From Spirochaetia bacterium (GTDB taxonomy: Bacteria; Spirochaetota; Spirochaetia; Treponematales; Treponemataceae), in assembly GCA_900769985.1 (NCBI GenBank), contig CAAGIS010000027.1, positions 1-11,982 on the forward strand: a stretch of 11,982 nt of DNA, read 5' to 3'. Position 1 is the first letter of the stretch. Every line of letters begins with the position of its first letter. Below, piece by piece: positions 1-4,999 of the stretch. The position numbers and the translations under genes are program-made. The notes beneath the pieces were generated by a model. That model saw only the letters and a list, made by a program, of their open reading frames with translations, had not been told where the DNA came from and made no database searches.

Positions 1-4
1 CAAA

Positions 5-22
5 TGTAATTTCAAAATTACA
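5..22. promoter_or_regulatory. Perfect 8-2-8 palindrome, putative operator
   Basis: TGTAATTT-CA-AAATTACA is a perfect inverted repeat with a 2-nt centre. The centre is too small for an RNA hairpin loop and no T-tract follows, so a DNA-binding dimer site fits better than a terminator. It lies 29 bp before the preferred ATG at 52. A -10-like TAAAAT sits at 26-31, which would put the palindrome between the -35 and -10 of the first gene, a usual repressor position. The -35 is not recognisable. The regulator is unknown. Confidence 0.45.
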
Positions 23-39
23 CAATAAAATGAATGTAT

Positions 40-46
40 AAGGTGG
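40..46 (+). promoter_or_regulatory. Shine-Dalgarno site choosing ATG 52 for the first gene
   Basis: AAGGTGG lies 5 nt before the ATG at 52. The in-frame upstream ATG at 34 has only ACAATAAAATGA-like sequence before it and no purine-rich site, so the start at 52 is preferred. Confidence 0.6.
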
Positions 47-51
47 GTAGA

Positions 52-489
52 ATGTTTGGAAAAAAGAAAATTGAGTCAGATGAAGAAACTGTAGCTTTGA
101 GCCAGGCTGAAGTAGATAGATTGTTAAAAAATTCCGCACCTGCTGTGCAAAAGAAGACAATTTCAAAAGAGACTGAAGAAAAAATCAGGCTTTTAAAAGA
201 AAAGACAAAGGCTGCACAAAAAAGAATTGAACAGGAAGAAAAAAAATCAAAAACATCTAAAACGGCAAAAACAACAAAAAAGGCTGGGAAAAAAGCAGAT
301 TCAAAAAAAGAAACTGTTTCTAAAAAAGCTGTTTCTAAAACTGCAAAAAAAGCGCCTGCTAAAAGTTCAGCCTCTGCAAAAACTGTTTCAAAACTTTCTG
401 TTTATTACAACGGCAAACTTTACGGAACTGCAAAACTTTCTGTAAAAAACGGTAAAAAGATAGTCGAACTGCTCAGTATAAAAAAATAA
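52..489 (+). CDS. Lysine-rich protein with a FliM-like N-terminal peptide, function unknown
   Basis: This is a 145-aa protein with 38 lysines (about a quarter of residues). Residues 16-27 read LSQAEVDRLLKN, very close to the conserved N-terminal peptide of flagellar switch proteins FliM/FliY (LSQ-[AD]-E-I-D-A-L-L-N), which binds phosphorylated CheY. Residues 33-65 are a charged predicted helix, and 65-115 a low-complexity K/A/S/T stretch resembling a histone H1 tail. Residues 116-145 (KLSVYYNGKLYGTAKLSV onward) alternate like two or three short beta strands and are probably folded. There is no signal peptide or membrane segment. Start 52 is chosen over 34 because of the ribosome binding site. 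I do not recognise the family. A nucleic-acid-binding or flagellar/chemotaxis-linked role is inference from composition and the short motif. An eight-A run at 239-246 makes this gene prone to slippage or sequencing frameshift. Confidence 0.7.
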   Translation: MFGKKKIESDEETVALSQAEVDRLLKNSAPAVQKKTISKETEEKIRLLKEKTKAAQKRIEQEEKKSKTSKTAKTTKKAGKKADSKKETVSKKAVSKTAKKAPAKSSASAKTVSKLSVYYNGKLYGTAKLSVKNGKKIVELLSIKK

Positions 490-507
490 AAAGCAAATTT
501 AAAACGC

Positions 508-539
508 TTGAGAAAACCAAAATAAAACTTGCCTATAAT
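508..539 (+). promoter_or_regulatory. Candidate promoter of the J-domain gene
   Basis: TATAAT at 534-539 is a perfect -10, with TTGAGA at 508-513 as a possible -35. The spacer of 20 nt is longer than ideal, so the -10 is the convincing part. The implied start near 546 leaves a leader of about 20 nt with no Shine-Dalgarno sequence before the ATG at 566. Confidence 0.45.
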
Positions 540-565
540 GAGTTAATTTATTATATTTTTATTTT

Positions 566-1180
566 ATGGAAGATTTGTACAAAGTCCTTGGTGTTTCCAA
601 AGATGCGAGTCAAGATGAAATAAAAAAAGCATATAGAAATTTAGCATTTAAATATCATCCTGACAGAAATCAGGGCAGCCAGGAAGCAGAAGAAAAACTC
701 AAAGAAATTAATGCTGCATATTCTGTTTTAGGTGATGCTGACAAGCGCCGTCAGTATGATTTAAATGGCTTTACTGACAGTTCATCTTATCAGCAGAGAA
801 GTTACGCAAACTCACAGGGACAGTATTATAATCCGTTCGGTCAGTCAGGTTTTTACGGCTGGTATTCAAATTCAGAAAATGAATCTTCCGGGGATTCTGG
901 ATTTGATGATTTTTTCAATGGATTTTATTCAAATTCAAATGGTTATAGAACGTATAACGAATATAAGCAGAAAGAAAATCAGCCTTTGACTTTCGGTCAG
1001 GGATTTGGAAAACTGCTTTCCGGCATATTTGTCGGAATAATCGGACTGTATTCCTTGCGATATACTTTCTGGTTTATACCGATAGGACCTGTTTTGAGTA
1101 TTTTTGCAATTGTAAAAGGATTTTCAGGAATTACAGGCGGAATAAGCGCTATGTTTAAAGCGCTTAGTTCAAAGAAGTAA
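566..1180 (+). CDS. J-domain (DnaJ-like) co-chaperone with hydrophobic C-terminus
   Basis: Residues 3-66 are a complete J domain: DLYKVLGV start, helix II with KKAYRNLAFKYHPDRN, the HPD triad at 31-33, and the EINAAYSVLGD helix. This domain recruits DnaK-type Hsp70 and stimulates its ATPase. There is no Cys-rich zinc domain and no substrate-binding C-terminal domain, so this is not canonical DnaJ. Residues 70-135 are a low-complexity linker rich in Y, S, N and G. Residues 149-186 are hydrophobic and could form one or two membrane segments, suggesting a membrane-tethered J protein with the J domain in the cytoplasm (inference). The start has no ribosome binding site; the leader is A/T only, so initiation may rely on an unstructured short leader. 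It converges on infA with 9 nt between stops. J-domain assignment is firm; client and partner are unknown. Confidence 0.88.
   Translation: MEDLYKVLGVSKDASQDEIKKAYRNLAFKYHPDRNQGSQEAEEKLKEINAAYSVLGDADKRRQYDLNGFTDSSSYQQRSYANSQGQYYNPFGQSGFYGWYSNSENESSGDSGFDDFFNGFYSNSNGYRTYNEYKQKENQPLTFGQGFGKLLSGIFVGIIGLYSLRYTFWFIPIGPVLSIFAIVKGFSGITGGISAMFKALSSKK
1143..1166. repeat. Perfect inverted repeat in the last codons of the J-domain gene
   Basis: TAAGCGCT (1143-1150) and AGCGCTTA (1159-1166) form an 8-bp perfect stem with an 8-nt loop. It lies just before the J-gene stop and 24 nt beyond the infA stop on the other strand. Neither strand has a following T-tract, so it is not a standard intrinsic terminator, although it is the only stem-loop between these convergent genes. 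Confidence 0.55.
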
Positions 1181-1189
1181 TATTCAGCA

Positions 1190-1408
1190 TTATTTTTGCC
1201 GGAAAATAATTCTTCCGCGGTCAAGATCATAAGGAGAAAGCGCAACTTTTACTGTGTCTCCTGGAACGATTCTGATATAATGTTTTCTCATTTTTCCAGA
1301 AATGTATGCCATAATTATATGACCGTTTTGCAATTCTACGCGGAAAATAGTATTAGGCAAGGCTTCTCTTACAATACCTTCGACTTCTATAGCTTCTTCT
1401 TTAGCCAC
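1190..1408 (-). CDS. infA: Translation initiation factor IF-1
   Basis: This 72-aa protein has exactly the usual IF-1 length and is one S1/OB-fold domain. The family signature is seen throughout: AKEEAIEVEGIVREALPN at the start, then FRVELQNGHIIMAYISGKMR, HYIRIVPGDTVKV, and LSPYDLDRGRIIFR at the end. IF-1 binds the ribosomal A site on the 30S subunit and works with IF-2 and IF-3 in start-site selection. The start codon is GTG, supported by GGAGGA at 1412-1417. It is not in a ribosomal-protein operon here; it stands alone, divergent from the dksA-type gene and convergent with the J-domain gene. A consensus-like promoter lies about 70 nt upstream. Confidence 0.97.
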   Translation of the reverse strand: MAKEEAIEVEGIVREALPNTIFRVELQNGHIIMAYISGKMRKHYIRIVPGDTVKVALSPYDLDRGRIIFRQK

Positions 1409-1411
1409 GAT

Positions 1412-1417
1412 TCCTCC
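1412..1417 (-). promoter_or_regulatory. Shine-Dalgarno GGAGGA fixing the GTG start of infA
   Basis: On the minus strand GGAGGA is followed by ATC and then GTG. This strong but close-set site supports the GTG at 1408-1406, and no ATG fits the conserved N-terminus. Confidence 0.75.
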
Positions 1418-1451
1418 AAAAGAATATTAATTCTATCAAGAACGATTTTTG

Positions 1452-1480
1452 TTGTTTTTTTCGCAATTTATGCTTATATT
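1452..1480 (+). promoter_or_regulatory. Candidate promoter of the dksA-type gene
   Basis: TTGTTT (1452-1457) and TATATT (1475-1480) are separated by 17 nt. The implied start near 1487 gives a leader of about 235 nt that holds all four hairpins. The -35 is weak. Its -10 abuts the infA -10 on the opposite strand. Confidence 0.35.
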
Positions 1481-1509
1481 AGTATCTACAAAAGAAAGAA
1501 AATTGTCAA
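1481..1509 (-). promoter_or_regulatory. Probable infA promoter
   Basis: On the minus strand the -35 is a perfect TTGACA (1509-1504). After 17 nt comes GATACT (1486-1481), a 4/6 match to the -10 consensus. The start would be near 1474, about 66 nt before the GTG. Confidence 0.6.
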
Positions 1510-1547
1510 CGGGTTTCATTTTTTTTAAGAAAAGTGAATTTTGTTGA

Positions 1548-1565
1548 TTTTTATTAGGAGTATAA
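1548..1565 (+). repeat. Upstream copy of a direct repeat flanking the hairpin array
   Basis: TTTTTATTAGGAGTATAA here resembles the segment at 1699-1719 that contains the true dksA ribosome binding site (T-run, AT, AGGAGTA, C, ATAA). The two AGGAG cores are 152 bp apart. The upstream copy has no start codon at a useful distance, so it looks like a vestigial or duplicated ribosome binding region. Confidence 0.4.
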
Positions 1566-1599
1566 GCAAAAAGCCGCTAAAATAGCGCGGCCTTTTGCT
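1565..1599 (+). repeat. Hairpin 1 of the dksA leader (terminator-like)
   Basis: AGCAAAA at 1565-1571 pairs with TTTTGCT at 1593-1599. An A/C mismatch follows, then GCCGC (1573-1577) pairs with GCGGC (1587-1591) around a 9-nt loop. The GC core flanked by A and T runs looks like an intrinsic terminator, but only four Ts follow the core. It is the first of four stem-loops in this spacer. Confidence 0.55.
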
Positions 1600-1602
1600 A
1601 CC

Positions 1603-1623
1603 AAAGTTTGCGTTGCAAACTTT
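1603..1623 (+). repeat. Hairpin 2 of the dksA leader, perfect 9-bp stem
   Basis: AAAGTTTGC (1603-1611) and GCAAACTTT (1615-1623) pair perfectly around a GTT triloop. No T-tract follows. It is palindromic on both strands. Confidence 0.6.
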
Positions 1624-1634
1624 ATTATCAACAG

Positions 1635-1660
1635 CCACTTCTCATTGCATTGCGAAGTGG
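1635..1660 (+). repeat. Hairpin 3 of the dksA leader, possible antiterminator arm
   Basis: CCACTTC (1635-1641) pairs with GAAGTGG (1654-1660). Its left arm contains ACTTCT (1637-1642), which is also complementary to AGAAGT (1677-1682), the left arm of the terminator hairpin. It could therefore form an alternative 6-bp pairing that would disrupt that terminator. Confidence 0.5.
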
Positions 1661-1675
1661 TATAAAAAAGCAAAT

Positions 1676-1705
1676 CAGAAGTTGAAACTTCTGTTTTGTT
1701 TTTTT
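1676..1705 (+). terminator. Intrinsic terminator directly before the dksA ribosome binding site
   Basis: CAGAAGT (1676-1682) and ACTTCTG (1687-1693) form a perfect 7-bp stem with a TGAA tetraloop. It is followed by TTTTGTTTTTTT (1694-1705). AGGAG (1708-1712) starts two nucleotides later and the dksA-type ATG is at 1722. No plus-strand gene is seen upstream in the spacer, so it either attenuates the dksA transcript or ends an undescribed small RNA. Confidence 0.75.
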
Positions 1706-1721
1706 ATAGGAGTACATAATT

Positions 1722-2078
1722 ATGAAAAAAGAGTTCATTGAAAAAATGCGTACTAAACTGATTTCACAGCGCAATGAAATCCTTGAATCACTTGCAAAAA
1801 AGAGTGAAGAATATAAAGGTCTTGTAAATGCTGTAGAAACAGGCGACGTATGTGATATCGCTTCTGATGCAATAGACAGAACTATGCTTGATTCCTTAGG
1901 ACAACAGGATGCAGAACGGCTGACGCTTATAAATAATGCACTTACAAGGATTGCTCAGGGAAAATATGGTGTTTGCATTAGTTGCGGAAAAGATATTCCT
2001 ATGGCGCGCCTTGAATCTTTGCCTTGGACTGGAATGTGCATTGACTGCAAGAGCAAGGCAGAACGTCAGGGCAGGTAA
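1722..2078 (+). CDS. DksA/TraR-family zinc-finger transcription factor
   Basis: This is a 118-aa protein. The C-terminal zinc finger is intact: C85-X2-C88-X17-C106-X2-C109, with the typical YGVCISCGKDIPMARLE context. The helical N-terminal region (about 3-75) would form the coiled coil that enters the RNA polymerase secondary channel. The tip segment GDVCDIASDAID carries D42 and D45 in the spacing of the two tip aspartates of DksA. It is shorter than E. coli DksA (151 aa), as in many non-proteobacterial members. Known family members modulate initiation at stable-RNA and other growth-controlled promoters, often with ppGpp. The start is set by AGGAG at 1708-1712, 9 nt before the ATG. It converges with the PHP gene, with 4 nt between stops. 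The leader with terminator and alternative hairpins suggests control by attenuation (inference). Confidence 0.9.
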   Translation: MKKEFIEKMRTKLISQRNEILESLAKKSEEYKGLVNAVETGDVCDIASDAIDRTMLDSLGQQDAERLTLINNALTRIAQGKYGVCISCGKDIPMARLESLPWTGMCIDCKSKAERQGR

Positions 2079-2082
2079 TGCA

Positions 2083-2958
2083 CTAAACTAAAGGTTGCAT
2101 TGCAATTATGGCTTTCTGTTGATTTGAACTGTCTTTCGGTAAGAGGACAGCCTGTTCCCTAAAGCCTGCTTGAAGTGCAGCCTTGACCGCCCTGTCAAAT
2201 GCCGTGTCAATAGATGTGCAGGAATGTGCGTCAGATGAAATTGTAACAGGTACGTTTCTTTCGTGTAGAAGTTCCAGAAAATACTGTGACGGATATACAT
2301 CGTCCATTGCCCCTCTGCTGATTGCACCTGTATTTATTTCTACGATTACGCCGCTTTTTTTTATTTCATTTGCAAGAAGTTTTATTTCTTTTCTATACCA
2401 GTAATCCTGTTCGTTAAAGAAATTTAAAATTCCGTTTCGCTTTCGTATTAAGTCTGCGTGTCCGAGAATTGTAAAACAGCCATTTGTGAGCATAAGTCGT
2501 TCAAGGTAAAAATATTCCTGAACAAACTTTTTACCATTCCCGTTAAAAAGCCTGTCTATTCCGAGTTTTACACCTTCCGGTGATTCATCAACAGTTACGA
2601 ATCCCTTTTCGTTTGCAACATAGTGAACTGAACCGATAAGATAATCAGGCTGGAATTGCTCAAACCTGCTGAACGACGGCTCACAGAACGAAGGAATAAA
2701 ATCTGCTTCAAAACCACAAAGAATGGTTATTTTGTCTTTATACTTGTTTTCAAGCTGTCTGATTGTCTTTACGTATTCTGTATGTTCTTTTGGTGCAATG
2801 TGCCAGAGCTCTCCGAACGGAAACATACTGTGACCTGAAAATCCGAGTATGTCAAATTTTCTTTCGATTGCGGCGATGACCATTTCTTCTGCAGAATTGT
2901 TGCCGTCGCAAAAAGTTGTGTGGGTATGATAATTTGCCTTTAAGATTTTAGAGTTCAT
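2083..2958 (-). CDS. PHP-domain phosphatase, histidinol-phosphatase (HisK/YtvP) type
   Basis: From the chosen start this is 291 aa. The PHP metal ligands are all visible: H11 and H13 (NYHTHTTFCDG), H43 (GFSGHS), E84 (CGFEAD), H112 (IGSVHYV), H167 (ILGHADL), D243 and H245 (ISSDAHS). The family uses a trinuclear metal site to cleave phosphomonoesters; the best-known activity is L-histidinol phosphate to histidinol. Start 2958 is preferred over 3006, because homologues begin just before the HTH motif and the 16 extra residues have no ribosome binding site. ATGAACTCTAA overlaps the kinase stop by 11 nt, so the gene is translationally coupled to the kinase. No histidine-biosynthesis gene is in the window, so the true substrate in this operon is open; a role in the phosphorelay is speculation. 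Confidence 0.85.
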   Translation of the reverse strand: MNSKILKANYHTHTTFCDGNNSAEEMVIAAIERKFDILGFSGHSMFPFGELWHIAPKEHTEYVKTIRQLENKYKDKITILCGFEADFIPSFCEPSFSRFEQFQPDYLIGSVHYVANEKGFVTVDESPEGVKLGIDRLFNGNGKKFVQEYFYLERLMLTNGCFTILGHADLIRKRNGILNFFNEQDYWYRKEIKLLANEIKKSGVIVEINTGAISRGAMDDVYPSQYFLELLHERNVPVTISSDAHSCTSIDTAFDRAVKAALQAGFREQAVLLPKDSSNQQKAIIAMQPLV

Positions 2959-4999
2959 TGTTTTGCATCCATTCTTTGACTTCGTTTTTAACTTGTATAA
3001 GTTCATTTGTCAGTGCGGTGTAATTCATTTTTAAGGCATCGATGTCTTCTGATTTTGCAGCTTTGTTGAGGCGTGTTCCGTAATCAGAAAGCGGGAAAGC
3101 AGATACAGTAGAGCTTGAACCTTTTAATGTGTGTCCGATTCGCCTGAGTTCTTCAAAATTCTTTTTCTCAATTGCCTCTGGAATTGTTTTTATGAGTGTT
3201 TCTGTCTGATAAATAAAATCTGTAATCAGTTGTTTTCCAAAATTATAGTCGTTTGCAACTGTGTCCATAAAGTCTTCGATATTCCACGATTTTTTAACAG
3301 GAATTTTGTTAGAAATTAAAGTTGCAATTTCCTGTGCAGTCGGCAGGATAAGCGCAGTATTCCATTTTTCGATTATTTCTTTTATTGTCTGGCTTTTGAA
3401 TGGTTTTACGATTACGTCGTTCATTCCGGCTTTTTTGTAATGTTCAAAATCGTCTTTGTCAGAATTTGCAGTGCAGGCAATAATGATGCCTTTAAAACTG
3501 TTTTTGCGGATTTCAAGTGTTGCATCGATTCCATTTTTTACAGGCATCTGAATGTCCATAAAAATAAAATCAATTTCGGGATGTTTTAAAGTTGTTTCTA
3601 CGGCTTCCTGTCCGTTTTCTGCTTCGATAATATCTGCACCAAATTTTGTCAGGAATGTTACAAGAAGTTTTCTGTTTACTGGATGGTCTTCTGCAACAAG
3701 AATGTGAAGTCCGCCTGCAATCGCATTGTCTTTGTTTTCTCTCAAAATGTTTTCTGCTTTTTCCCTTAAGGAATTTTCCTGCATGCTTTCTTCTTTTGCT
3801 TTTTTTGCAAGTGTCCTTTCGTGGAGGATAAGTCCCGGGTCTTTTTGCTCTGAAACAGCGGTTTCAAACGATTCTTTAAAACTTTGCGAAACAAGGTCAA
3901 ATAATTTTTTGCGCTTGATAGGTTTGTAAAGATAGCCGTCAAACCAGTTCAGCATTTTCATTTTTGCATCGCTTCCAATCTGACCTTCAGGAACTATAAG
4001 ATAAAGCTTTGCATTGTTAATTCCCTTGTCGTTGTTTATTTCTGCTGCCAGATGCCAGCCGTCAACTTTTGGCATAATCATATCGATAAATACAGTAGAA
4101 AAAGGTTCTCCTTTATCTGCATGCTCCCTTAAAAGCTTTAAGGCATCAAGAGCATTTGATTCAGAATAAATATTTTTTATTCCGAATTTTTCAAGATGTT
4201 TTACAAGGCTTTTCCGTGCAAGTGAATTGTCATCGACTACAAGAATTTTTGTGCGAGCAGGAATTACAAGTTCATATTTTAAAACTGCGTCAATTGCAGG
4301 TTTGTATGGAATCGTAAAATAAAAAACTGAACCGCATGTTTCTGGGTTGTCAGTAACGCCGAGTTTGCCTTTCATTGCAGTTACAAGTGATTTGCATATT
4401 GAAAGTCCTAGTCCTGTTCCGCCGTATTTTCTTGTTGTAGAAGTATCAGCTTGATAATATGCTTCAAATAGGTTGCCTTTGGCTTCTTTTGAAATTCCGA
4501 TTCCACTGTCAATGACTTTAAAAAGCAGAAAATCACCATCAAGTTTTACGGTTATATAGATGTAGCCTTTTGAAGTAAATTTTACGGCGTTTTTTATCAT
4601 GTTCAGTAAAACCTGCTGAACTCTGACCTGGTCTCCCATTATGCTTTCGCTTATTGCTGTGTCAACGTCAGTTACGATTTCAAGTCCTTTGTTGAATGCT
4701 TCTATGCTTACAATGTCTGTGGTTTTTTCGACAAGATTTACGATGTTAAAAGGCGTGTTTTCGAGCTTAAAATTTTTGTCGCTTATTTTTGAATAGTCGA
4801 GAATGTCATTTGCAAGCGAGAGCAGAACTTCTGCGCTGAACTGAATCTGGTGGATATACTCTTTCTGTTCTCGGTCAAGTTTGGTCGTGTTTAAAAGTTC
4901 TGCAGAACCGATTATAGTCTGAATTGGAGTCCTGATTTCGTGCAGTGTAGTCGCAAGAAATCTTGCAGAATTCTGAGTGCTTTTATTTTGATTTTGCAT
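2948..4999 (-). CDS. Soluble hybrid histidine kinase, HisKA-HATPase-REC-REC-HPt
   Basis: This is a 683-aa protein. The phosphoacceptor H20 lies in ATTLHEIRTPIQ, only 19 residues from the start, so there is no sensor, PAS or membrane domain. ATP-binding boxes follow: N box NMIKNAVKFT (133-142), G1 DSGIGIS (164-170), G2 GGTGLGLS (193-200). The first receiver (about 251-372) has D256/D257, acceptor D306 and K359. The second (about 431-547) has E437/D438, acceptor D482 and K532. A C-terminal HPt domain carries H623 in RRIGHTLKGSSS. All steps of a His-Asp-His-Asp relay are therefore in one cytosolic protein. It overlaps the upstream receiver gene by 17 nt, and that protein is the probable signal input, relay target or both. 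An AGAAG site lies 7 nt before the ATG. Output is unknown since no DNA-binding domain is encoded in the operon. Confidence 0.93.
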   Translation of the reverse strand: MQNQNKSTQNSARFLATTLHEIRTPIQTIIGSAELLNTTKLDREQKEYIHQIQFSAEVLLSLANDILDYSKISDKNFKLENTPFNIVNLVEKTTDIVSIEAFNKGLEIVTDVDTAISESIMGDQVRVQQVLLNMIKNAVKFTSKGYIYITVKLDGDFLLFKVIDSGIGISKEAKGNLFEAYYQADTSTTRKYGGTGLGLSICKSLVTAMKGKLGVTDNPETCGSVFYFTIPYKPAIDAVLKYELVIPARTKILVVDDNSLARKSLVKHLEKFGIKNIYSESNALDALKLLREHADKGEPFSTVFIDMIMPKVDGWHLAAEINNDKGINNAKLYLIVPEGQIGSDAKMKMLNWFDGYLYKPIKRKKLFDLVSQSFKESFETAVSEQKDPGLILHERTLAKKAKEESMQENSLREKAENILRENKDNAIAGGLHILVAEDHPVNRKLLVTFLTKFGADIIEAENGQEAVETTLKHPEIDFIFMDIQMPVKNGIDATLEIRKNSFKGIIIACTANSDKDDFEHYKKAGMNDVIVKPFKSQTIKEIIEKWNTALILPTAQEIATLISNKIPVKKSWNIEDFMDTVANDYNFGKQLITDFIYQTETLIKTIPEAIEKKNFEELRRIGHTLKGSSSTVSAFPLSDYGTRLNKAAKSEDIDALKMNYTALTNELIQVKNEVKEWMQNNEL

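Larger units (their letters stand above)
1409..1721. other. 313-nt divergent spacer between infA and the dksA-type gene
   Basis: No convincing protein gene is seen. The left half (1409-1530) is A/T-rich promoter sequence for infA and possibly dksA. The right half (1548-1719) is almost entirely hairpins flanked by a direct repeat of the ribosome-binding region. No tRNA cloverleaf fits the hairpins. Confidence 0.7.

Noticed and set aside
1196..1528. 110-codon plus-strand open frame antisense to infA
   Set aside because: It runs opposite a certain IF-1 gene, has no ribosome binding site and gives a low-complexity F/Y/S protein typical of antisense reading.
1565..1660. tRNA or other cloverleaf RNA in the hairpin-rich spacer
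   Set aside because: The stems are separate tandem hairpins. There is no acceptor stem closing them, no TTCGA-like T loop and no CCA end.
2958..3006. Longer start for the PHP gene at 3006
   Set aside because: No ribosome binding site precedes it, and the extra 16 residues lie before the conserved N-terminus of the family, deep in the kinase gene.
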